From NCBI GenBank assembly GCA_039111635.1, contig JBCAQO010000006.1:2604001-2668000 (forward strand): a stretch of 64,000 nt of DNA, read 5' to 3'. Of this stretch, positions 36,011 through 46,517 are shown piece after piece. The translations under genes were made by a program, and so were the position numbers. This DNA comes from Heterobasidion occidentale (lineage: Eukaryota; Basidiomycota; Agaricomycetes; Russulales; Bondarzewiaceae). A model generated the notes under the pieces. The model searched no databases and was not told the origin of the DNA. It saw only the letters and a list, made by a program, of their open reading frames with translations. How positions within the stretch are numbered: position 1 is the stretch's first letter; every line of letters begins with the position of its first letter.

Positions 36011-37511
36011 ATGTCGGCGTCTTCGTTCTCCTCCTTTAGTGAGCCTGATATCATCACCTACGTCGACTCTGCTCCACCGTCCCCAACATCGCAGCATACA
36101 CTAGCTTCTGCGGGCATGGAAAATTCTCTTTTTAATCCGCCAGAACTGAAGCAGGTGGCCCCAGGCTCTTCTCCCCTCCCTGTTGTCTCGATAGACGCAG
36201 ACCTTGCATCTGTCCTCTCAGATCTGCCCAAGGACGACGCAGTTTCTGAGCCGGATAAGCCTCCGAAGAGCTTCAAATTCTTCTTTCCAGATGGGAACGT
36301 GATATTTTTGGTGCGCCTAATTTAGAGCTTTCAATTTCGAACGTGCGCGCTCACGTCAGATCGCGCAGGTGGAAGACACACTGTATCGTCTCCATCGCTA
36401 TCTATTCATTCGCCACTCCTCGAAATTCACATCTGAATTTCCCCTACACGACTCTGAGAACGACACTCCTATCAAATTGGATGCCATTGACAAGCAGGGA
36501 TTCGAAGCTTTGCTATCGATTCTATATCCTTTGTCAGTGCAACATGAACACTTCCAGCGCACTTTTTGATCATAGCTCCATTCCAGGGATTTCACGAGGC
36601 ACCACATACAAGGAGTGACTTCGTGGATTTCCGTCCTTGATATAGCGACTGAGTGGGGTTTCGAATCCATTCGAGAGTTAGCAATCCAGTCTCTCGCTCC
36701 CATCATTTCACCCGTCGATCAAGTTGTATTTGGAGAAAAATACGCAGTCGAGGCATGGCTCTTCCCTGGTTTCCGAGATTTATGCAGCCGTGAAGAATCT
36801 CTCACTCTCGATGAAGGGCGGCGACTCGGCCTTGAGAACGTCATCACGATCGACTGTGCCCGACAGGAGATTCGGGACCAAACGGCTGCACGTTCAACCA
36901 CAGCGCTTACCACAAGCAAATGCCTGGCCTGTAATGCATCCGATATCTACACTTCCACGCCGCCGGCTCCCCACAGCCAGAAGAAATATCCTACCTGCCC
37001 TCTATGTGACGTACAACGAGGTAAACTCTCTCTTGCAGAAATCTCTCAACAAGTCGAGTGGTCGATACCCCGGTTTGCGGTCGCTTTGGAGGCCAGATTA
37101 CAGGCTGAGAGAGCTGAGGCCGAAATGAAGGTAATGCTGAAGATGCCATTAGAGGCTGCGGCTATGGCAGAAGCAGAGGCCAAGGCCAAAGCGGAAGCGA
37201 TGGCCAGACTAGAGCAGGAATGGGAAAAGGAAAAGGAGAGAGAAAAGGAGATGGAAAAGTTAGAGAGGCAGGTGGAAGCACAAGCCGTGACTCATGAAGG
37301 TAATGCTGAAGACGCAATTAGAGGCTGCGGCTATGGCAGAAGCAGAGGCCAAGGCCAAAGCGGAAGCGATGGCCAGACTAGAGCAGGAATGGGGAAAGGA
37401 AAAGGAGAGAGAAAAGGAGATGGAAAAGTTAGAAAGGCAGGTGGAAGCACAAGCCGTGACTCGAAGTCGACCAAAGTGAACGGGGCGCACAAAAAAGGAA
37501 ACAAACACTGA
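36011..37511 (+). CDS. BTB/POZ domain protein, unit 3 (intact)
   Basis: The only fully open member. Exons 36011-36310, 36369-36532 and 36587-37511 give 462 residues. Residues 1-88 are disordered (Ser/Pro). The BTB fold spans about 88-160 (SFKFFFPDGNVIFL; RLHRYLFIRHSSKF). A helical region of about 100 residues follows. Four Cys in two pairs (CLAC and CPLCDVQRGKLS) may bind zinc. Then comes an Ala/Lys/Glu-rich probable helix or coiled coil (residues about 325-385). The last 70 residues (from HEGNAEDAIRGCGYG) come from a second, out-of-frame copy of the 169 bp that encode the helix. They are Gly/Arg/Lys/Ser-rich instead. Partner unknown. Confidence 0.82.
37125..37462 (+). repeat. 169-bp direct tandem duplication inside a BTB exon
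   Basis: Unit 37,125-37,293 is followed directly by 37,294-37,462 with only a handful of base differences. Because 169 is not a multiple of three, the second copy is read in a shifted frame in the protein. The shift removes the original stop and the original tail from the reading frame. Confidence 0.95.
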
Positions 37512-38113
37512 TTAGGCCATATATACGTCGTACGTATGACAAGAGGAGATGAATCGAAATGCAGACATGATTGTTTACTCAAGTGTAGCATCTGGATACA
37601 CGATATCTCGAATTCTCGAGTGATGTTTATCGTCTCTTCCGCCCATCTGTAATTCTGGTGCTGACTGTGACAATGCGGAACCTTGCTGGGCGGACCTCAT
37701 CCTCCTCGGAATCCGCTGACATCTCGTGCTTGCAAGTATCCGCGCCGCCGATGTCCCAGGACGGCCCGCGTCGGATATCCGCACCCGAGACAGTATAGAC
37801 ACTGTATAGACCGACCAAGCAAGAGGACCCGAGCACCTCGATCCCGAGCAATATCTTTGGAACTGTGCACCAGAGACGGGTCTGTTTCATGAAGTAGGAC
37901 AGGGCAGCGGCATGAATTCAAAACGCCAGCTGCGGCCTGAGCTTTGCTTCGGTGTGTCTTATTTCTTGAAATACTCACCCACAAATGCCGTAATCAAGGT
38001 CTTGGAAATGCTTCGGTCTTCAGCCAAGTAACTTCACGTCTACTGCTCAAAAGTACCAGTCTTTCGCTGTCCATTCTACCCCCATAGTAAACCTCATCAC
38101 TATTCCAAATTCA
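37512..38113. other. Spacer and leader before BTB unit 4
   Basis: The leader part (about 37,970-38,110) is repeated elsewhere in the array. Overlapping frames on both strands at 37,575-37,980 have no recognised domain. Confidence 0.45.
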
Positions 38114-39627
38114 ATGTCAGCATCCATATCCTCCTCCTCCAGTGAGCCTAATATCATCAAATACGCTGACTCTCTCACCGTTACCAGCATCACAGCCTAC
38201 AGTAGCATCTATCATGGAAAAACTTCGTGGTCATCCGTTAGAGCTGAAGCTGGCGGCCTCAGGCTTTTCCCCTCTCCCTGCTGTATGGAAGGACATAAAG
38301 CTTGCCTCACAAATGACGCCTGTGTCTGCCCTGTCAGCTCCGTCTAAGAACGATGTAGTTTCTGAGCCGGATCAGCCTCCGAAGAGCTTCAAGTTTTTCT
38401 TCCCAGACGGGAACGTGATGTTTTTGGTGCGCCTAATCTAGAGCTTTCAATGTCGAACGTGCGTGCTCATAGCGCTCATGTCGGATCGCGCAGGTCGAGG
38501 GCACATTATATCGTCTCCATCGCTATCTATTCATTCGCCACTCCTCGAAATTCGCTGCCGAATTCCTCCAGCACGACTCCAATAACGACACTCTTATCAA
38601 ATTAGATACCACTGACAAACAGGGATTCGAAGCTTTGCTATCGATTCTATATCCATTGTCAGTGCAACATGAACACTTCCAGCGCACTTTTTGATCATAT
38701 CTCCTTTCCAAGGATTTCACGAGGCACCACATACAAGGAGTGACTTCGTGGATTTCCGTCCTTGATATAGCGACTGAGTGGGGTTTCAAATCCATTCGAG
38801 AGTTAGCAATCCAGTCTCTCGCTCCCATCATTTCGCCCGTCGATCAAGTTGCGTTTGGAGAAAAATACGCAGTCGAGGCATGGCTTCTCCCTGGCTTTCG
38901 GACTCTATGCAGCAGAGAAGAATCTCTCACTCTCGATGAAGGGCGGCGACTTGGCCTTGAGAACGTCATCGCGATCGACTGTGCCCGACAGGAGATTCGG
39001 GACCAAATGGCTGCACGTTCCATTGCAGCACTTACTACGACACACTGCCTGGCCTGTAAATCATCCGACATCTACACTCCACCGTCGCCGATGCTCGGCC
39101 CATCGACGGCTCAAGATTTGCCATCCCTAGTATCGTTCTGGGTAACAGGGACTTCTTCGATGCCGACTCTCACCGCCCTGCCCACTCCTGACAGCCCAAA
39201 GTCGTCTTCCACTTGCCGTGTATGTGGTGCACAAAGAGGTAGGCTTTCTCCCGCCGAAATATCCCGCCAAGTCGAGCGGTCGATACCCCAGTTGGCGATC
39301 GTGTTAGAGCCCAAAATGCGGGTCGTGAAAGCTAAGGCCAACTCAAAAGTAAGGATGAAAAAGGCAGTGGCTAAGGCAAAAGCAGAAGCAGAGGCAAAAG
39401 CCGACGCGCAAGCGATGGCCAGAATATGGCAGGAATGGAAACTAAAACAGGACAGAGAAAAGGAGATGTCGAAGGAAAAGGGAAAAGGAAAGGAAACGGA
39501 GTTGTCGAAGGAAAAAGATAAGGTCAAGGGCAAGGAAAGCGAAGTGAAAGTGGAGGTACAAGGCGTAAAGTCGACCCAACCGAACGGGATATCCAAGAAA
39601 GTGTCATGGAGGCTTGGCACGTCATGA
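38114..39627 (+). pseudogene. BTB/POZ domain protein, unit 4 (splice acceptor and N-terminal frame lost)
   Basis: Closest to unit 3. The ATG at 38,114 starts MSASISSSSSEPNIIKYADS but a 2-nt deletion near 38,175 puts it out of frame with the BTB part; the next in-frame ATG is 38,214. Exon 1 ends at 38,426 and exon 2 is 38494-38657. The acceptor before exon 3 reads CCAAGGATTTC where units 1 and 3 have an AG directly before GGATTTC, so the only AG is one base later and shifts the frame. Exon 3 is otherwise fully open to 39,627, with CLAC and CRVC pairs and a Lys/Glu/Ala-rich tail with many KEKGKGKE-like repeats. The long intact exon suggests the damage is recent, or that splicing is rescued in some way not visible here. 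Confidence 0.65.
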
Positions 39628-39774
39628 CAAGTTGAGACGAATGAAAATGTAGGTATGATTTTTTCGTGTTTCGGTGTGTGGATACATGGTTCACTCATAC
39701 GACCACAGAATCGGCATATGTCGGGTGATTCTTCATGTTTGACGTCTCTTCTTCTCTTCCTCTTCTCTTACTGA
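39628..39774. other. Short convergent spacer
   Basis: Only about 150 bp separates the BTB unit 4 stop from the glyoxalase gene's stop; the two genes converge. Confidence 0.6.
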
Positions 39775-40727
39775 CTAATTAGTGTGCTGGAGCTGGATGT
39801 CACAAGACAACATAAGCCTCCTAAATCTCAATAAATAAATGGTCGAGCGACATACCACTTCAATCCAATAGCTACATAGTAAACGCAATTAACACTTGAG
39901 TTTATCATTTTCTAAAAGTAACCGCGCTTACCCATCGGGGTCCAGAATGAACGCAATGTTCTTCATCTTCCCGTCCGTGAGCCTCTTTTTAAACGGAACG
40001 CCGAGCTTCTCAAAGCGAGCGCAGGCAGCCTCGACGTCGCCCACGGTGATGGCGATGTGCCCGAAGCCCTTTCCAGGTTCGGCGTTACCAGAGACGTACG
40101 GCGTTTCGGCGAGCGATTCGGTACCGTGGTTGTGGGTCAGCTCGAGGATACCTGTGCAGAGCGTCATGAAGGTAAATATGATCAAGGTATGTGATGGTGA
40201 TGCACACCCTCGCGGCTGAGGCGGCGGGCTTCTTTCTGGTCGCCGGTGAGCTTGCCGTCGGAGTCGTCGTATGCAAGGAAGTAGAGCGTGAAGTCGCTGA
40301 AATCGTGCGCTGGAACAATCGGTCAGATAAATTTCGCAGATGAAGGCTGTTCCTTCACACGCACAGGAGACGAGGTCCATCCCTAATATCTGTTTCACGA
40401 CTTTGACATTGAGATATTTCAATGGACGAAGTGGTAGTCACTCACGTCGGTGTAAAAGGGAATCGAGATCTCAGGATCCTTGATACGGATCATGGTGTGA
40501 TTGAACTGCACGCCGACGAATGTGTGAATGGAGTCCCTACGGTACACTCGCACCCCTTCTCAAGAATCGTATCCCCCAATTCGACATACCTTAAAGCTCG
40601 CAGTCTCGGCGGTGCGCGGCATTTTGGGTGGTTTGTATATGTGGAACGTGCGAACGCTCTGGGTCGAGTTGAAGACAGTGCGCGACAGGGAGCGGTCGAA
40701 GAGAAATCGATGGCGGACGAGCTGCAT
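39775..40727 (-). CDS. GLO1: Lactoylglutathione lyase (glyoxalase I)
   Basis: Converts the hemithioacetal of methylglyoxal and glutathione to S-lactoylglutathione. Minus-strand exons 40727-40590, 40505-40446, 40389-40365, 40309-40208, 40151-39932, 39871-39856 and 39792-39775 give 192 residues. The family blocks are [58 protein letters not shown] and DPDGYWIEV. They supply the usual metal ligands (His in NHT, Glu in LELT, His in GHI, Glu in WIEV). The fold is a single unit, not the tandem form of yeast. The first 35 residues ([20 protein letters not shown] and on) are Arg-rich with few acids, like a mitochondrial presequence; a second Met at 40,622 would give a cytosolic form. The last exon (LQHTN) is the least certain. 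Confidence 0.88.
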
Positions 40728-40953
40728 GAGAATGCAAGGGACCGCTGTATGACGCGTTTGTGACAAAGCAACATCTTATCTTCCACGCTTCCAGCCAATG
40801 GCGACCACCAGTTTCTAGAGGATTACCAGCTGGATTACCCCTAGTATGACTGGCTATCACTCGGACATTGCTCAAAACAATGCTGCATGCTGTCTATTTG
40901 CAGAGGTCGAGACGTCGAGGGCCTCAGTGCCTGCACAAAACTCTTCTGACAAA

Positions 40954-41550
40954 CTAGATGGTCGAGTGCTCTAGCGTAGTATACGAAGCCACCATCGAAG
41001 AAAACGCGTAGCAGATGTCCAACAGACCGTCCGCTCTGCCTGCAATGCGAAGAAGAGCGCACCAAGCCATCGCAGTCGGATGAGATATTCGAAGTTGAAT
41101 AGCGAGATGTCCAGAGGGTGAACTAAACCCTTTTTCGACAGGCTCGCCTCCTAATCCTTCAAAACGGCGGTGAATCACTGCGTGGTTTCGGCCATGATTA
41201 AGTAGTGCCACAAGAAGGACAACGGGGATGAAGCTCAGAACATGGCACACAGCTATAAACAGAACACATACACGAAAAGAAAGGTTCATGCATATCATGA
41301 AATTCTCCACGCGACATCAGGCAGAAATAGATCATGACACAGTCCCGCCGTGCCACGAATCTGAAGGACAGACATTGAGTAGTACATGAACAGAGCTAGG
41401 ATACTGAAAACGCAGATCGTTGACAGTGATATCAAGCACGCTTCCCTCTTCCTCCTCAGCGCTCAGGTCTCCCCCGTTGCCGTCGCCGTCACCGGCCGAG
41501 AATGAATTGTCGTAGATCTGATCAGAAGTGACGCAGGCGCAGCACCGCAT
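40954..41550 (-). CDS. Possible small membrane protein (uncertain)
   Basis: Two minus-strand pieces: MRCCACVTSDQIYDNSFSAG with an acidic Gly/Glu-rich stretch (41,550-41,400), and a downstream open frame 41,310-40,954 that begins MENFMICMNLSFRVCVLF and holds one hydrophobic helix (FIPVVLLVALL). A 44-nt GT-AG intron could join the first piece to downstream sequence, but in a different frame from the helix. The start lies about 190-230 bp from the start of the plus-strand gene, so a shared promoter is possible. No family recognised. It may be untranslated. Confidence 0.25.
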
Positions 41551-41735
41551 AGTTGGATCGGGAGCTCCGCACGGTCACTGGTAGTCACTAGTCAGCTGAT
41601 CCTCTTTGGTCGATGGACACCTCGATGGAGACGCGTCGAGACGCGGTCTCGTTGATTTGTCCAACACGTGACACGTGACTCGCCCAGCCGTCGCCGATTC
41701 CCTTCCACCACTCTTGCTCTCCGACCACCACCATC

Positions 41736-44136
41736 TTGTTCGCGCATACGCCGCCGCCATCGAACACGGTGTTGCCCGCGATGTCTGCGTCGCCGCTGGC
41801 TTTGCCCTTGAAATATCGACGCAAAAGTCTTTCCACCTCGCCTGGGCCCCTTTCGCGTTCCCCCTCCCCATCGTCGATGCCGTCTCAATCCCCCTCTTCT
41901 TCGAAACCATCTTACTACGCGTACTCCTCATGCGCTCGCACAGAAAATTGGATGCCCAGCGATGACGATCTTGAGCCGCCATTGACTAGCGACGACGCAC
42001 TTACCGCCCCTTCCTCTGGCTCTCGCGCAGCTTCTCTAGCGCCTGACGAAGACGCCTTTGTCGACATTGTGTCGTCCTCCCCCGTGCGCGATGCGCATCT
42101 CTACACCTACACGCAGCGTGCGCTGAAAATGCCGCGCTATTCTGGCCCTCCTCCCGAAGCCAGGTACGAGTCAAAACCTCTACCGACATACAGTGACGAT
42201 GCACACGACGTGGCTGCGGCCCTACTTGCATTGCATGCCCATCCACGCTTAGCATCGCCGAAGCCATTTCCACAAATCTTATCACACCCACCTGTGCCAC
42301 ACATCTCGTCGAGTATCTTCCCCACACGGTCCCCGCATCGGCCGGTCCACCGAACCGCCCCACCGAACCGCAACCCTTCCGAGACATGCCGGGCGCTTAT
42401 CGATAAAGAACTAAGGGATACCGTCGTTGATGGAGGAAATGTTGAGGGAGTCTTTGATGACGGATCCAGTGACGGATCCAGTGACGTGGAGGTGGATCAG
42501 CAGCCTCGGTGCCGCGCTGTTCGCTACGAGCACGAACGTAGGTATTCGCCGCTGCCTCCATCTTCGCCGCCCTCGGAAGCCGAAGAACTTCCACATGAGG
42601 TACCACAAAGTTCGCCAGATGATCATGCGCCTTACGAGGGCGTGCACCTGGAGGCCACGGGTACCGTTGCGCACCCCTTGGATGCCCTTGTAAGCGAGGT
42701 ATGTCTTTATCTGTGACTATTTTCCCATTCGTGCCTGAACTGGCATTGAATTCATATTCATGCAATGTCTTTTTTTCGTTTCCCCGTCCATTTGCAGCGC
42801 ATACAACCACTTTTCCACGAAAACAATCCCCTCGACGCATCCTCATCAAATAATTTCCACAACCTGTCATCGCCGCTTTCCTCCCCGCCTTCATCTCCCA
42901 TGTCATCTGTCCGCTTGCTACCCAACGTTTCTCGTCCATCGCATCCGCCATCGGCGCATCTGAAACGCAAGGCCACGCCTGTCCACAGCGAGAACACTCT
43001 CAAAAAGGCCAGGCTGGATCCAGAGCATTTGGAGACTTCATGCACCGCCCACGATGCTTGTTTGCGCACTGACAAGGTTTCAAAGTCAATGGAAACGGCG
43101 ATCGAAGACAATAATACGAAGAAAATAAGCAGGGCTAGTTTGGTACCGATTGCGAAGCCAACAAAGGGCAAGAGAAAGGTTGAAGATGCAGCCGAAGTTC
43201 GGCAAAGATCTATGAAAGTCGACCCCAAACCGAAGAAACCTAGGCTCGGGAGATCAGACGGGTCTTTGAAGTCATCGACCGCTCCAGATCAACTTCCTCC
43301 TTCAGAACGACGGAAGGCCTCTCACGGATCGAAAGATCGCCCGAACAAGTCGAAACTACGCGACACGCACGATGCAAAGCACCGCCCTCGATCGCACCGC
43401 GCTGCTGTGCCTAAATCCGCAGATACCGGAAGGCTCCACCACCATCACCTGCGAAAGCATCGGACCGAGCGAAGAAAGACACACAGAATAACGATGACGC
43501 GCCCTATGGGGAGCTTTTAGGCCTTCTCATCGAAACCCTTGCGTTTTCGCGCGCCTCCTCGCTACCCGCTACTGCGATATGGCGTGAAGTGCGTGCGGCG
43601 CATCCCGCTGCTTTTGCTAAGGTAAGTCTTTCTGATTTTCTTTCTCTGCAATCTGGTCCTCATAATTTACTTTTGAAGGGTCCAGGATGTATCTGCATCA
43701 GAAGACGAGGGAGGACGCAAGAAAATTAGCGATGATGAGGACAACGAGGGTATGGGCCCTGTCGAGGAGCTCCTCGAATGGGGCATTCGACGTGGCGTGT
43801 TCGGTCGCATTGAGAGTAGCGGAGAGGTACGTACTCTCGCCATCTCTTCACTTTCCTTCCACTCATGCTCTGACAAACGTCTCCTGCATCCATTTTCAGA
43901 GTCTTCCCCCGTCCTTCTTCTACATTCCGTCTGGAGACCCCGATCCTGAACGCGCGGCTCTGCTGGAATCGCTCGCCCCGCGCCCTGCGAAGCGCGCGGA
44001 GACAATGAAGTACAAGCAGTATTATTGGCGACCTGTCACCGTCACGCGAGAACGGGACGGGCGGAGGACGAGGAGCGCGAGGCATGAGGACACGTCGCAG
44101 AACAAGCGCGTGTGGGACGTAGATTGGGAAGAGTAA
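41736..44136 (+). CDS. Basic, proline-rich protein of unknown function, probably nuclear
   Basis: Exons 41736-42698, 42798-43348, 43423-43621, 43686-43826 and 43900-44136 give up to 696 residues; a second Met at 41,781 (MSASPLALP) is an alternative start. Residues 1-320 are Ser/Pro-rich and disordered. Residues 320-500 are Lys/Arg-rich with several possible nuclear signals (KRKATP, KGKRK, KPKKPR). The only ordered-looking parts are LLGLLIETLAFSRASSLPA and IWREVRAAHPAAFAK, with EELLEWGIRRGVFGRI, which look like short helices of a winged-helix or histone-H1-like fold, and a C-terminal block YKQYYWRPVTV. The 43,349-43,422 intron has a weak donor (GTCGAA) but is needed to keep the frame. No function can be assigned. 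Confidence 0.6.
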
Positions 44137-45173
44137 TTGCCTTCCTTCTGCGCGCCTCGGTGAATTTTCTTCGTGCTCCTCATGAGCCTCCTCCTGCATG
44201 ATATTTTCTTTCTTCTTTCACTCTTGCGGCACCCATTTTTTTCGTTGCCTCTTCTTTTGTCCAAAATGAACATCCGGCACCCCTTCGCCAATCCTACGAC
44301 ACGCGACGTCCGAATTTTTGCAAGTATTTATTCCTTCTAGTTATGCGCGCGTCCAGTCCACCCGCCACTCCGATTCAGATTGAACTATCCCCCGCGCTCG
44401 ATATGGCCCCTTTTCTTCTTCTTTTCCTTCTGTCCATGTCGCACTATCTTTTTATGCACATGAAGTATGCCCGCATTTACATATCTACGACACTGCGACA
44501 GCACGATAATGACTGTTTCGATAGCACAAACACAACCTCGAATTTAACAATATCCCTCCTCAAATGCGGTCGGAACCTTATATCATACATTACTCGTACT
44601 TGTTATGCACATTGTGCGAGGATGATGCATATGATGGCGGAGATGTCAAACAAGAGAGCGAATCGACGAAGGTCGGATACGCGAGCTGAATGATTTAGGA
44701 TGTACGCCGATGAATCGTGTTGGCCCACAATAAATAGGAGGACTTTGGGGACCTGGAGGGATACATCGGCTGAGATGCCTGAGAATTAGGGCCACTTGTC
44801 TTACAATAATAAGTGAAGCAGAACAGATAGGACCGGTCGGGTCATCTCCAGTGCATCCTCTGTTCCTTCAAACGTAGGAGTCCGCTGGGGTCGGAGAACG
44901 CAGGGAATATCGAGGGGACAATGCAGATGTAGTCTCCGTGGCTGATCTGACACATCAGATAGTCGTTTTGTGCATAGAATGCAGATGGTGCCTTCCGACA
45001 ACCGAAAAGCTTCTCCATGACTCAGAGTATTCAGCCCCCGTGTACCCAGGGCCTGTTATCTGTCGGATATCTGTAATGAGTCTACCGTAAGAACATGCCG
45101 CAAGTTCGAGGGAAACTTCTGCCCACCTCGCTTTTCAAGCGACGAAAAACACAAGGCACCCTTATGCCTGGCA
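44137..45173. other. Convergent intergenic region
   Basis: Between the 3' ends of the preceding plus-strand gene and the F-box gene. T-rich 3' UTR-like sequence, then nothing recognised. Frames at 44,343-44,693 and 44,801-45,001 have no domain. Confidence 0.5.
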
Positions 45174-46517
45174 CTAGGAAGCAACCTGTCGGTTGGCGAT
45201 CCAACACAATCCTTCATCGCGACATCGCGCGATACGAGCGTATTCCGCTGGCGCGTCCACTTCCATCGTGCAAACATCATGATCGGCCATTTCGAGTGAA
45301 GTCAGCCGGGCGACAACAGGTGCACCGGGAGTGTTTGTGTGAAGGAGATGAGGAGTAATCCTCCACCTTGACTCCACCAGGGATGCAAGCTGCTCGTACG
45401 GATAGTTCGGAGTATGGTCGTCCGTGTGCAGATGCAGATGTTCCAGCTTCGTACATAGACCCGACGTAAGCTTCCCCTCGTGGGTCCACCGCGGTGTCAA
45501 TGCCTCGAGTGTGGCTCTGCTCAGAGGCATGGATTTGAGGGAAAGAGAAGAGAGGTTCGGCATGTTCCTGAGCGCCTCTATGAGCAGTCCGTCGCTCACC
45601 CGGCGCGAGGTGAGTTCGAAAACGTGGAGAGTGTGAGAGCAGCGCGACAACATCTCGCGCAAGCCTATGTGCAAAATCCCAGAAGAGAATAGCTCGACAG
45701 CATCTTTCATGCACAGGCGCAAGGTGTGCAGTTGGGGCGCCGCGATGGCGCGCAGGAACGAGCCAAGCACGACGGGATCCTCCAATGCCGTGTCTAGGAC
45801 CTGCAACTGCGGCAGCTCGGCCGTCAAAGCGGTGCCGACGAAATCATCGTAATCGATCGCTGCCAGCTTGAGCGAGGACAAGGCACTACATTGCGATAAA
45901 TGCGCGGTGAGCTGGGCGAGGTCGAAGGTCGGGAGGGGCTCGTCTGCATGCATGACGAGCTGCGTCATGTTTGGCCATGGGAGCGACCAGCCGGGATGCC
46001 ATTCGACGTCGATGGCGTGCAAGGAGGGCGCAAATCGCAGCGACGCTTTCAATGCCTCGGCATTCTCGGCGCTCAGCTTCGCTTTTAGAGTGACTCTTTC
46101 CAGTAATGGCAACGATAATAGCGAAATGGGAGGGAGAGAATGCCCAGGGGCGAGTTCCATGTGCACATCTTTCCAGCGACGTGAGTGGACAGAGAGAATG
46201 TTCAGGTAATGTGTATACCCGCGCGGATCGTGTGTTACTAGATGAATAGATAGAGGCGATGAGCGTGAGAGGCGAAGCCACGTCCCTAACTCGCTGAATA
46301 ACGACGTGAGCGCTGCGTCCGACCAGCCTTCTGTATCTGGGAGGTGAATCTGTGCCCATAACTCTGGGATGCAGCGGGCAAGGGCCCGCCATTCTCGAGA
46401 GACCTGTGTGAGGACAAGTGGCGCGGAATGTAGTGAGAGGACTTGATCAGGGAAACTAGGAAGAGAGTAGAGGAATATATCAGAGAGGATCTCGAGCGGA
46501 AAGATGTGTGTTTCCAT
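45174..46517 (-). CDS. F-box domain protein with leucine-rich C-terminal part
   Basis: Single-exon gene of 447 residues, starting at 46,517. The F-box is at the N-terminus (FPLEILSDIFLYSLPS, then LVLTQVSREWRALARCIPEL and W), the usual agaricomycete form. F-box proteins bind Skp1 in SCF ubiquitin ligases and present a substrate. The remainder has irregular Leu-rich repeats (LPLLERVTLKAKL, FAPSLHAIDVEW, CSALSSLKLAAIDY, LPQLQVLDTAL, APQLHTLRLCM, MPNLSSLSLKSM, TKLEHLHLHTDD). The family is large and fast-evolving in mushrooms; the substrate is unknown. Confidence 0.85.
   Translation of the reverse strand: METHIFPLEILSDIFLYSLPSFPDQVLSLHSAPLVLTQVSREWRALARCIPELWAQIHLPDTEGWSDAALTSLFSELGTWLRLSRSSPLSIHLVTHDPRGYTHYLNILSVHSRRWKDVHMELAPGHSLPPISLLSLPLLERVTLKAKLSAENAEALKASLRFAPSLHAIDVEWHPGWSLPWPNMTQLVMHADEPLPTFDLAQLTAHLSQCSALSSLKLAAIDYDDFVGTALTAELPQLQVLDTALEDPVVLGSFLRAIAAPQLHTLRLCMKDAVELFSSGILHIGLREMLSRCSHTLHVFELTSRRVSDGLLIEALRNMPNLSSLSLKSMPLSRATLEALTPRWTHEGKLTSGLCTKLEHLHLHTDDHTPNYPYEQLASLVESRWRITPHLLHTNTPGAPVVARLTSLEMADHDVCTMEVDAPAEYARIARCRDEGLCWIANRQVAS

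Larger units (their letters stand above)
31365..39627 (+). repeat. Tandem array of four BTB gene units plus fragments
   Basis: Four paralogous three-exon units start at 31,702, 34,099, 36,011 and 38,114 (spacings about 2.4, 1.9 and 2.1 kb). Each has a conserved leader: the 31,365-31,700 leader is repeated at 33,710-34,098, with decayed forms at about 35,830-36,010 and 37,970-38,110. All exon 2 copies are 164 nt. Divergence varies between pairs: units 3 and 4 are closest, and unit 2 is the most distant in its coding part. Confidence 0.85.

Noticed and set aside
37294..37479. Separate frame starting at the second 169-bp repeat
   Set aside because: It is the duplicated helix-coding sequence in its original frame, without its own promoter or splice context; described as part of the repeat.
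38142..38441. Frame for BTB unit 4 starting with a non-ATG codon at 38,142
   Set aside because: The first codon is GTG. The frame is the BTB exon after the 2-nt deletion; the first ATG in it is 38,214.
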